Positions 32,518-42,500 of a stretch of DNA of 64,000 bases are shown piece after piece. Every line of letters starts with the position of its first letter. Position 1 is the stretch's first letter. The position numbers and the translations under genes are program-made. A model generated the notes under the pieces. The model saw only the letters and a program-made list of their open reading frames with translations. It did no database searches and was not told the origin of the DNA. The stretch is from Phytophthora colocasiae (Eukaryota > Oomycota > Peronosporomycetes > Peronosporales > Peronosporaceae). The DNA lies in contig JAGKQI010000053.1 of NCBI GenBank assembly GCA_018806915.1, positions 124,001 to 188,000 of the forward strand, given 5' to 3'.

Positions 32518-34097
32518 TGTGGTGGAGCGGATCTGGCCAAAATCTGGTTGAGGCCGATCGCGATCGCCACTTGCGCCCAGACACCGACTAACGGAGGGGG
32601 TCCCCCGATGATCCGTGATCTTGTTGCGTGTAGTGTTCACCTTGTGTACCCGTCGGTAGGCGGGTTACGCTCTTCCAGGTAACTTCTGAAGATGTCTTGG
32701 GACGAGAAGAAGGTCTTGGGTGACGCAGGGGTTTGAGGCGGCGTGGAAGTTCTTCACTCCACCTCGGGGTACTTGATCCCGGTCGTAGGCGAGTTCTCGA
32801 GCCTTGATACGGGTGCCTGGTTCTTGATCCAGGTCTTCCAATAGTCCAATGTTCGGGATTCAGTCCCTTCCTTTCGTTGTTTTCCGCTTCCGATAGCGCG
32901 GGTCTTGAGGGGGCGAGATTCGACGGGATCTTTAGGCTAAACAACCAATTCCTTCCGATCCGATGTATGCACTTAAAGGATAGTTCACTAGATAGGGCAA
33001 AGCTGGCCAATATATTATCCAGACTTAACCGCTATACTAGGTCACGTATCCTTACCTTCCTGACGCTTGTAGGGCCAATGTAGTTCCCGGTTCCAGACGT
33101 AGCGAAGACACTTGAGTGGTTCAGGGCAAATTCGATTCTGTTTATGGTTATTCCTATGGCTACTAATCCCATCCTGATTTACTATCCTACGATCACATGA
33201 CACTGGCTACATAGCTGATCCCTAGCTTGGTTCCCCTAACCCTGATCTTGAGCCGATTCCGTACTTAACCGAAGCTTGATCTCGTACTTAACCGAAGCTT
33301 GATCTCGCACTTAACCGAAGCTTGATCTCGCACTTAACCGAAGCTTGATCTCGCACTTAACCGAAGCTTGATCTCGTACTTAACCGAAGCTTGATCTCGC
33401 ACTTAACCGAAGCTTGATCTCGCACTTAACCGAAGCTTGATCTCGCACTTAACCGAAGCTTGATCTCGTACTTAACCGAAGCTTGATCTCGCACTTAACC
33501 GAAGCTTGATCTCGCACTTAACCGAAGCTTGATCTCGCACCTAACCGAAGATTGATCTCGCACTTAATCGGGGCTTGATCGCTGCCTGATCCCGCTTGGT
33601 AATCCTTCAAAGAATCCGGATCAGGCCACCAGAAGAGTCTGCGTCGCGCCTGGGGTTGACCTTGATCCGGAGCTGATCTCGTACTTATACGGGAGAGGAT
33701 CATTGCGCGATCTTGCGTGATCTCGCTTCGTCGCCGCCCGGGGAAGTTGGATCGTGCTGTTAGAGGCTTCGGGGCGCCAGGGTAAGCTGATCATGCTCGC
33801 TTGGGGCCCCGTCATCGTTGATCGCGCGAGAACATCCTTGATTTCCCCATTCTTCTTCCGGCAGGATTCGGATCACCCACGAACACCACGGCAGGATTCG
33901 GATCACCCACGAACACCGCTCCACCTGCTTCTTCGCCGGTGTCTCCGTTGCCTGTTCCCGGCGGGACCCATCGTACCTTCGTCTGATTCGACCCAGATCT
34001 GGCGATCACCGGTCCCCCCCTGTCGCTCGTTCCGACTCTATTCGGGTTCGTGGCTGACATCGCCTCTCCGGGAAAAATTTTCGTCCGCTTCACCACA
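32518..34097 (-). repeat. B-out 3' LTR (1,580 bp)
   Basis: TGTGGTGAAGCGGACG at 34097 to CCGCTCCACCACA at 32518 on the minus strand. Carries about 13 units of the 23-bp array (33260-33565); the B-out 5' LTR has about four. The adjacent minus-strand GGGGGCGGA (34098-34106) is the likely polypurine tract. Confidence 0.9.
33260..33565 (-). repeat. 23-bp LTR minisatellite, about 13 units
   Basis: Units of the form GTGCGAGATCAAGCTTCGGTTAA (minus strand), with GTACG and GTGCG variants in a partly regular order and two diverged units at one end. Each unit holds a GATC and an AAGCTT. Confidence 0.9.
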
Positions 34098-34200
34098 TCC
34101 GCCCCCAGCACGTAAGTTGAGCTGCCGCAGCTCACTTCGGGTTTATTTCCACATTCACCACCTGGAACACAAGTCGTTCAAGCGCCACCACTCTCTCGAA

Positions 34201-35729
34201 ATGTCCGATCCGCCTTCCTCGCCCCCCTTGACGCCGAGAACGCCCTCGAGCGAGCACTCGCTCCGATCCGCCCGATCCACGGCCTCCCGCTTCTCAATCC
34301 CCGGGGTAAACCCTGAGCTGGTCACCTTGCAAGCGAGGCTGGCCCATAGCCAACGGATGCGCGAGACCTTGAGTCGCGATCGGGACCACCTGGACGACAC
34401 CGTTCGCCGGTTGCGATCCGACATGGAGGATATGGAGCGCTTCCGGGACGACCAAGCGGAGGAGATTTTGCGGCTGAACGCCGAAATTGCTCATCTGCGA
34501 TCGGGAACCGGAGATGCTATCGGTGGGGACGCGATCGCCGCCTTGCAGGATCAGCGGGCCCAGCACGACGCCGAACGACGGGAGTCTGAGCAGCGACTGG
34601 CCCGGATCCAGGCGCGGCTAGACTCTGCGCTCGAGGATCTCGACTTCCGGCTGGCCGAACTTCGCATAGCCGGGGAGACGGAGATTGAACTCCGGGATGA
34701 GCTTCAGGATCGCGAACGGGAGCTCGCCGCCGTGCGTCATGACCTGACCCTCACTCAGCGTAGCCTTGAGCGCTGGCAGAGGAACGATTCCTCCCAAGGT
34801 CCACAAGCGGCTATGGCCATGCCTGCTGATCAGGCTCGCCCGACAGCAGAGGAAGCTCGGTTGAGGTTGGAGTTAACGCGGACCCAAGCGGAGTTGCTCG
34901 CCGCTCGAGCCGAAGTCGCGTATCTGGAACGCGAGGCAGAGGATCACCAGGTTGAACTGGCTCGGGCACACCTCGCCTTGGAGGACGTATCCGCCCCGGA
35001 TTCTCGCGCTCCGCCTCTGGGTGCAACCGCCGATGCCGCCGCCGTATCCAGCTTGGAGCAAGATCTGGCAGACGCCTTGGGAAATCTGGAAATAATCCAG
35101 CACGACCGGGACCAGCTCTCAGTCCAGCATCGTGCCGCCATTGCCGAGCGGGATCAGGCCGTCGCAGACCTGGATCAGGCCCGCCTCGACCGGGATCAGG
35201 CAATGCAAGATCTCAATCGAGTAACGGCAGACCGTGATCGAATCCAGGTCGACCTGGACGATGCCACCCAAGATCGTTTGTCTGCCCTCGCAGACCTTGA
35301 TGTGGCTCGTTCCGCCCGGGATGCGGCGACACAAGAGCTCGACCAACTCCAGCGACAGAACGCGGAGCTTCGACAGGCTCACCAAGAGCTGGACGCTGAT
35401 TATGCCGAAGCCGAGCAACAGCTGCACCACGCCGAGGATTCCTCTGCTCGATTGTCCTCGTGGATCGCGGATCGACGGGCGGCTCGTGCCACCAAAAGAT
35501 CTCGAAGCGCCTCCGCTTCCCCGGTCGTTCCTCCTTCCTCACGCAAGCGTCCGGCTCGGAGCACCTCAGCTCCCCGTGATCTAAAACCTGCAGCTACCGA
35601 AGCTCCCGGGTCAACCCAGCCTGTCACACCCACGGTGGTCCCGACCCCGGCAGGATCAACGGCGAGTCCGCTGGATCTGTTGGCGGATCAAGCTTCTGGG
35701 CAAGCCGGAGGGGAGGAAACCGACACTCC
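34201..35729 (+). CDS. B-out antisense ORF, first half (coiled-coil protein)
   Basis: ATG 34201, about 100 bp inside the 3' LTR, gives MSDPPSSPPLTPRTPSSEHS and runs open to the B-in insertion. After a Ser/Pro-rich head, residues about 40-430 form a long coiled coil (DHLDDTVRRLRSDMEDMERF ... DQAMQDLNRVTADRDRIQVD ... LDQLQRQNAELRQAHQELD). Then comes a basic RRAARATKRSRSAS...SSRKRPARS stretch like a nuclear signal. The frame is kept across the B-in junction (DTP | APD). The full product would be about 930 residues. It is read opposite to gag-pol. No homologous family recognised. Confidence 0.7.
35726..35729. repeat. B-in target-site duplication, left copy (CTCC)
   Basis: CTCC precedes B-in and follows it at 49918-49921. 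The uninterrupted antisense ORF in B-in itself reads GACACTCCAGCCCC here, confirming the junction. Confidence 0.9.
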
Positions 35730-37132
35730 TGTGGTGAAGCGGACGAAAAATTTTCCCGGAGAGGCGATGTCAGCCACGAACCCGAATAGAGTCGGAACGA
35801 GCGACAGGGGGGGACCGGTGATCGCCAGATCTGGGTCGAATCAGACGGAGGTACGATGGGTCCCGCCGGGAACAGGCAATGGAGACACCGGCGAAGAAGC
35901 AGGTGGAGCGGTGTTCGTGGGTGATCCGAATCCTGCCGTGGTGTTCGTGGGTGATCCGAATCCTGCCGGAGGAAGAATGGGGAAATCAAGGATGTTCTCG
36001 CGCGATCAACGATGACGGGTCCCCAAGCGAGCATGATCAGCTTACCCTGGCGCCCCGAAGCCTCTAACAGCACGATCCAACTTCCCCGGGCGGCGACGAA
36101 GCGAGATCACGCAAGATCGCGCAATGATCCTCTCCCGTATAAGTACGAGATCAGCTCCGGATCAAGGTCAACCCCAGGCGCGACGCAGACTCTTCTTGTG
36201 GCCTGATCCGGATTCTAAGAAGGATCACCAAGCGGGATCAGGCAGTGATCAAGTCCCGATTAAGTACGAGATCAAGCTCCGGTTAAGTGCGAGATCAAGC
36301 TTCGGTTAAGTGCGAGATCAAGCTTCGGTTAAGTGCGAGATCAAGCTTCGGTTAAGTACGAGATCAAGCTTCGGTTAAGTACGGAATCGGCTCAAGATCA
36401 GGGTTAGGGGAACCAAGCTAGTGATCAGCTATGTAGCCAGTGTCATGTGATCGTAGGATAGTAAATCAGGATGGGATTAGTAGGCATAGGAATAACCATA
36501 AACAGAATCGAATTTGCCCTGAACCACTCAAGTGTCTTCGCTACGTCTGGAACCGGGAACTACATTGGCCCTACAAGCGTCAGGAAGGTAAGGATACGTG
36601 ACCTAGTATAGCGGTTAAGTCTGGATAATATATTGGCCAGCTTTGCCCTATCTAGTGAACTATCCTTTAAGTGCATACATCGGATCGGAAGGAATTGGTT
36701 GTTTAGCCTAAAGATCCCGTCGAATCTCGCCCCCTCAAGACCCCCGCTATCGGAAGCGGAAAACAACGGAAAGGAAGGGACCGAATCCCGAACATTGGAC
36801 TATTGGAAGACCTGGATCAAGAACCAGGCACCCGGATCAAGGCTCGAGAACTCGCCTACGACCGGGATCAAGTACCCCGAGGTGGAGTGAAGAACTTCCA
36901 CGCCGCCTCAAACCCCTGCGTCACCCAAGCCCAAGACCTTCTTCTCGTCCCAAGACATCTTCAGAAGTTACCTGGAAGAGCGTAACCCGCCTACCGACGG
37001 GTACACAAGGTGAACACTACACGCAACAAGATCACGGATCATCGGGGGACCCCCTCCGTTAGTCGGTGTCTGGGCGCAAGTGGCGATCGCGATCGGCCTC
37101 AACCAGATTTTGGTCAGATCCGCTCCACCACA
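35730..37132 (+). repeat. B-in 5' LTR (1,403 bp)
   Basis: TGTGGTGAAGCGGA...TCCGCTCCACCACA, an extended imperfect terminal inverted repeat. Five 23-bp array units at about 36264-36378; the 3' LTR has 13, which accounts exactly for the 184-bp length difference. Also carries a direct repeat of GTGTTCGTGGGTGATCCGAA near 35911-35967. Confidence 0.92.
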
Positions 37133-39463
37133 ATGGTGCGCGTGCCCGGATCTTCTGGTGACTTCGGATATCACCGTGAGTCCCAAGAAGATGTCAAGAT
37201 TAAAGAAGAACAAGGGGAAGAAGTGCCTACGAATGTTGGATCGACGGAGGCACCGCTGAAAACGGAAAGATCCACAGATCAGCAGAGTTCTGGGAGGATC
37301 TCTACTGACAGGCACGAGGCAGACCTGGATCGCAATCCAGATCTCGAAGAAAAACCTCGAATTCCTCCCAAGGCCCCGTCGAGGGCCATTGCGGATCTCG
37401 ATGAGAATCGAGATCCGCACACGAGCGATAAGGAATCAGCAAAGCTGAAACCTAATCTGCTCACCAAGTCCACTGGTGCCTCAAGATCGACCAAGAAAAA
37501 GAAGATCAAGAGCACCCGGACGAAATTGAAGGCTCCAGACTCAGAGCCAGAGGATGTGATCAACCCAGGATCAACGATCACCAAGGACGCGATCGAACAG
37601 GCCTACTACAGGAAGAGGCTAAGCGAGACCTTGCTTAATGATCCTGTTCTTACGATCATACAAGTCCGCCAGATCGGTAACCTCACCGGCCCAGTGTCGA
37701 AGCCCCGGATTAGCTCTGACCGCCTGAACGCGGTGAAGATTCTACTTGATCTGCTCCAAGAAGCTGGTTTGGTGGCTGGAGAGTTCGACCCAAACTCTCT
37801 ATTTGACTTGGAACTGCAAGCGATTCAATCTGCGACCCATGATCTATTCGACTCCCTCAAGATCTTGGTCGGCGAGCGCCTACTGACGCCCGACCCAGGC
37901 TATCAGACTGGGTCGTCATGCTACGCGTCAGCGACCTCGGAACCAGACTCAGATAGCCCGAGAGGGTTGCAACGCATGTCGTTAGGGCCCTCCGGCGCCA
38001 AGTTCCTGAAATCGCGTGTGAAGAAACAGGATACGCGATCGATGGCCGCAAAGCTGGAGGTCAAGATGCCCGATCAGCAAGAAAATCGCCGGATCCGGAC
38101 GGACCAGACCGCGCCGACGACTAATTCCACTGGATCGAGCAACAAGTTGGACGATTACTTTCAAATGGCGATGGATCGTTTCTTGAAGGAACGGAATCTC
38201 GCGACACCCCGATCGCCGATCAAAGGGGAGTTGGATGTTGAAATGGAGTCCGTCACGGCCTCGGATCCGGATGCATGGGAATACGATCCGGACGATATGG
38301 GCATACCAAGTTCTGGTGGACAGATGTCGAGCCGAGCAGCGATCGCATCCGCGGCAATCGGTCAAGGAGGATCGTCGATGATCCAGCGGGTCCGGATCTC
38401 AGCGATCTCGGATCTGAAAGATTTTGCGGGTAAAGATCTGGACGAAGATCGCGCTCGGGCCTGGATCAGTAAAGTCAAGTCAGCATTTCAGCGCGATCAG
38501 GCTACGGAAGAAGAGAAATGCCTCACATTTGCAGATCTGATGGTGGGACCGGCAAAGAACTGGTACAGGCAGCTCAGTCGAACGACGAAAACCAAGTGGG
38601 CGGATCTGTTGGACAGTTTCCAGACCCAATATTGTGGGTTGGGTATGTCGGTCGCGTGGCAATACTATCACGCTCGCAAGCGATCGGAAGAAACCCCTCT
38701 CGATTATCTCTACCGGCTCAACGTGGCGGCTTTACGTGCTAGACTGAAGATCAAGGATGGGAGCCCTAAGGCCCGCCGAGAACATGTGGACCACTACATA
38801 GAGACATGGGGAGATCCGGAGTTAGCTGATCGGCTGACCCTACTCCGACTGAGTGACGTCGAGGAGCTGGAGGAGGTACTCCGTGCCCGGGAACGGGCGA
38901 AAAGCAGGCAGCGTAAATCTGCGTTCGGATCGAAGTACAGACAAAAGGCACCGGCCAGTGCCCCGGCAGCTCCCACCCGAGCGGTGGTACGGGCGATCCA
39001 AACTCAAGATCCGAGCTCAGAATCAGAGGAAATATCCGGATCGGACGGATCCGACTCTGAAGGCGATCTCCGGAGAATATATCTTGCTGCGTCGGAAGAC
39101 AAGCAGATCGGCACTGGGGGCGTCCCCCACCAACAGGATCAGTCGCGATCGCAGGTGAACACGCAAGATCGAGGCCGGATCGCGGATCGCAGGGGTACGT
39201 CGGACCACGATCGAGGTCGCTGTTCACACTGTGGATCGCGGAAGCATACGGATCTGGACTGCTGGAGACGTCTAACCTGCGAAAAGTGCGGGAAGAGAGG
39301 TCATCCAACAGATCGCTATCTGTATACCTGCCGTGGTTGTGGGGAGATCCATGAAGCTGGAGAATGCCCCATGGAAGAATTCTACAACCAGATCCGCAAG
39401 TGGTACGACCCGACCCGACATGCCGGATTGTTCCCCGAGAAGGTGGAAAAGATGTTAAACTAG
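37133..39463 (+). CDS. gag: B-in gag (776 residues, three zinc knuckles)
   Basis: ATG 37133 has a strong context (A at -3, G at +4) and is the first ATG in a frame that is also open back into the LTR. Unusually, it overlaps the PBS. The N-terminal 450 residues are charged and low-complexity. The capsid core follows (ISDLKDFAGKDLDEDRARAW, FADLMVGPAKNWYRQLS, WADLLDSFQTQYCG, LDYLYRLNVAALRARLK). The tail has an acidic DGSDSEGDLRR segment and three Cys/His units: CSHCGSRKHTDLDC (canonical), then CEKC..H..C with seven spacing residues, and CRGCGEIHEAGEC. It ends in GTTAAAC TAG, the proposed frameshift site. Intact. Confidence 0.9.
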   Translation: MVRVPGSSGDFGYHRESQEDVKIKEEQGEEVPTNVGSTEAPLKTERSTDQQSSGRISTDRHEADLDRNPDLEEKPRIPPKAPSRAIADLDENRDPHTSDKESAKLKPNLLTKSTGASRSTKKKKIKSTRTKLKAPDSEPEDVINPGSTITKDAIEQAYYRKRLSETLLNDPVLTIIQVRQIGNLTGPVSKPRISSDRLNAVKILLDLLQEAGLVAGEFDPNSLFDLELQAIQSATHDLFDSLKILVGERLLTPDPGYQTGSSCYASATSEPDSDSPRGLQRMSLGPSGAKFLKSRVKKQDTRSMAAKLEVKMPDQQENRRIRTDQTAPTTNSTGSSNKLDDYFQMAMDRFLKERNLATPRSPIKGELDVEMESVTASDPDAWEYDPDDMGIPSSGGQMSSRAAIASAAIGQGGSSMIQRVRISAISDLKDFAGKDLDEDRARAWISKVKSAFQRDQATEEEKCLTFADLMVGPAKNWYRQLSRTTKTKWADLLDSFQTQYCGLGMSVAWQYYHARKRSEETPLDYLYRLNVAALRARLKIKDGSPKARREHVDHYIETWGDPELADRLTLLRLSDVEELEEVLRARERAKSRQRKSAFGSKYRQKAPASAPAAPTRAVVRAIQTQDPSSESEEISGSDGSDSEGDLRRIYLAASEDKQIGTGGVPHQQDQSRSQVNTQDRGRIADRRGTSDHDRGRCSHCGSRKHTDLDCWRRLTCEKCGKRGHPTDRYLYTCRGCGEIHEAGECPMEEFYNQIRKWYDPTRHAGLFPEKVEKMLN
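37134..37151 (+). other. B-in primer binding site
   Basis: TGGTGCGCGTGCCCGGAT, one base after the LTR. Its complement fits a tRNA 3' end over all 18 bases: CCA, discriminator A, acceptor CACGCGC, T-stem CCGGG starting with the invariant C61, and two T-loop bases. A tRNA beginning GCGCGTG is predicted; its identity is unknown. The same site is in B-out at 59471-59488. Confidence 0.8.
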
Positions 39464-39503
39464 GACGCTCGCCGGTTTGGAAACCGGTACGAGCCGAGCG
39501 TTC
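39454..39503 (+). promoter_or_regulatory. Candidate -1 ribosomal frameshift signal between gag and pol
   Basis: Slippery heptamer G TTA AAC (39454-39460) in phase with gag, immediately before the gag stop TAG (39461-39463). A 9-bp stem follows (39463-39471 with 39495-39503, one G-U pair), enclosing a second 6-7 bp hairpin (39472-39478 with 39481-39487). A -1 shift enters the pol frame (V-K-L-G-R-S). GUUAAAC is a known functional slippery sequence in arteriviruses. The signal is identical in B-out (57122-57171, minus). Confidence 0.8.
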
Positions 39504-42500
39504 TGAGTACTGCATCTATGCATATGTGAACAAGAAATCGAGAGATCAAGATAGGGAGAATTCGGATCTGCGCGGTAATACATGTAAGTTGCATTCGTAT
39601 ACTGCTAAGATCGCGAGTCTTCCCCGGATCGATGAGTTCTCGCGATCTGGTGCGGAAGTGGCCTTGGATCTCAAGGAAGGAGAATCCAGGGGTTACTGGA
39701 AATACCACGCACCAGGAAAATGGTTCCGCCAAGCCAAGATCTCAGGCAAGATTAATCAGGAAAGAGCGATCTTGCTCCTGGACACTGGCGCCGAGGTATC
39801 CATCTTGGATACCACCTTTGCTCGTAAGGTTGGGTGCCACTTTGACACTAGTCAGAGACAGGAGTGTGTTGGGATCGGCGATAATGTGTACACCACCGAG
39901 GGAAGAACGAGGATCAAGATCACACTTGCGGGATATTTGGTCTACTTTTCGATATTTGGATCGGAGATCTATCCGGACAAGATGCGATCCTGGGTATGGA
40001 TTTCATGATCCCGGCTGGGGTCCGGATGGATCTGGCAGAGGGATCGATGTGCTTACCTAATGAAGTGGGGATACCACTTAGTGGTCGCAAAAGATTATAC
40101 GGGGAGAAGGTGAGATCAGTGAAATTGGAGGAAGATCTACATATCCCAGTTGGGGGATCTGAAGAGACCGCCTCGAGAGTGAAATTATCGGCGACGGAGA
40201 AATTATGGGTGACCAGAGGCGACCGATGGGTACCCACCGTGGTAAATGGACCCGGCCGAACTCGGTACTTAGTGATCACGAATTTGAGCGAGAAGATTTT
40301 ACGACTGGATCACAGATTACATGTCGGGATGGTACTTGATCAAGAAAAAGTTCCTCGCTACCCCGGGTTTGTGTCGATCGGGTCCCGGCGTTACATGGAG
40401 TGGCAGAATCTAGCTCTAGAAGCGACAGTGGACGCAAGACCGGAACCTCAGGAAACCGTAGAGACCCCCTTACCGTCGGTCGAACGGCCGACCTACGTTA
40501 CGCCGCGATCTATACTCCGTCGAGGTGAGGCAATCAAGACCGATCCTGATCCTGCACCAATATCGACATTGGAACCGCGATCACCGACCGATACGGCCGA
40601 AGTCAAGGTCGCATTCATCGACCCCCAACCGGATCCCACGGATACCCCACCGATCACGATCAGTTCCGACAAGGCCCCGAGTGGCGAAGCTGGGGGCGGT
40701 GAGACTGAGACGAATGGTGAGACTGAGACGAATGGTGAGACTGAGACGAATGAGAGCTTGCCAGATCAGGCCCCAGGTCGGACAGATCGGACATGCGAAG
40801 AAGAGATCGAGAAAAAAACAGAAAAACCAGATTTTCAAATCGAGATCAAACATGAATCCGACGCCGATGCCGTCCCCATGGTTAAAGACACCCCGATCTT
40901 GACAGCCAAGGACGATAGGCTGCGTGATCAATCAACGGATGAACCGGATCCGACATCTCCTGAAGGGATCGAGAACGCTGATCAGACCCACTTACACGAA
41001 AGTGGCGATTTTTCGGCCGAAGATCTAGCCGATAATCTCGCAGTAGTACCGGAGATCCAGATTTCCACCACTGAAGAAGTCAGGATCGAAGATCTGCAAG
41101 TAGGAAATCCGGGATCGGCTACCCCGGAGGAGATCGAGAAACTTCGACAGATTATTTGGAAGAAGCGACATCTCCTGATCGGAAAGGGAAACGCACTTCC
41201 TCCAGCGGCCAAGGGTGTTATATGCGATATCGACGTGGGTGACGCAAAGCCGATCGCACAACGAGTCCGAAAGGTGGCGCCACAGTTCCGCGAGAAAGTA
41301 TCGGATCTCATCAAAGGACTCCTAGCTGCCAAGATCATCCGGCCATCGACCTCGCCATGGGCATCGCCGATCGTGGTGATCATCAAGAAGAACGGTGTAG
41401 ACATCCGACTATGTATCGATTATCGGCTGGTGAACGGTCTCACGAGGCTGATGATCTACCCAATGCCTCTGATCAATGACCTGTTAGAAGATCTTGACAA
41501 GGTTCTGTGGTACTGTTCATTAGACATGGCGAGTGGATTCTGCGTCGTATCAATGACCGATCGAGCTCGCGCGATCTCAGCTTTCATCACCCCGTTCGGC
41601 CTCTTCGAGTGGAATCGCATGCCGTTCGGGCTGACGAACGCCCCTCAGATCTATCAACGTCTTGTGGACAACGCCCTATATGGATTTTTGAAGATCTCCC
41701 AGTCAGGGAATACGAAAGACTCTACAGATGTGTTTGAATCAGGGGTCCCGGAAGATCCTGGTCGCCCGTCGGTTCTAGGACGGAGATCTTACATCGACGA
41801 TATCTTGATCACGGCTGGATCATGGGATCAAATGTGCGATCGGGTGGAAGACCTATTGGAGGCCTGTGATAAGTGGAATCTCTCGATCAGTGTGGCGAAG
41901 AGCTTCTGGGGCATGGATAAGGTGGAATATCTCGGACACAAAGTGTCGATCGACGGATTGGAGGCAAACCCGAAAGACCTGAAGTCTCTGACAGATCTGC
42001 CATTCCCTGGGTCGCTCCGATCCATGCAATCGTTCCTGGGAAGTTTGAATTACTATAGTCGGTTCATCGAGGATTACGCGATCTATGCATCGGTCCTATA
42101 TGAACTACGTGAAGTGGAGTTCGCAGAACTGAAGAAGCGACCAGATCTTCGAAAGATCATGGATAGTACGGACCCGATCAATCGAGATCCCGTTGCGCTT
42201 AAGTCGAATCAGGATGGATCACCCGACACCTTGACTCAAAAGGAGAATAGTACGCCGGATTTTAACTTGGGGGCGACGCCTCCCCCCTGTTCAAGCAAGG
42301 TCGGAGCCAATCTGGCCCAAAGAGCTGGCGACGAAAGGTGGGGTAGGGCACACAGGGCGTTTACAGCCTTGAAAACCAAGATCGCGTCGACCCCGATCCT
42401 CCGTCACTTCGACATGACAAAGTTACCCGTGGTGATCGTGTATGCCAGTGACTGGGCGATCTCTGCCGCATTAATGCAGGAACACGACCAGATCTACCAC

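Noticed and set aside
33260..33565. CRISPR-like array of 23-bp repeats
   Set aside because: Units abut with no spacers, no cas genes are present and the setting is eukaryotic. It is an LTR minisatellite.
33754..34200. Upstream part of the antisense ORF frame extending into the B LTR
   Set aside because: LTR-derived. The ATG at 34201 begins the part shared by B-in and B-out outside the LTR.
34811..35203. Long Arg/Pro-rich ORFs antisense to the coiled-coil ORF
   Set aside because: Shadow frames of a biased coding sequence with regular codon repetition.
37010..37132. N-terminal extension of B gag into the LTR (NTTRNKITDHRG...)
   Set aside because: The frame is open but the apparent first codon is GTG, and the stretch is LTR sequence present at every B LTR, including solo or partial ones. 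ATG 37133 has a strong context.
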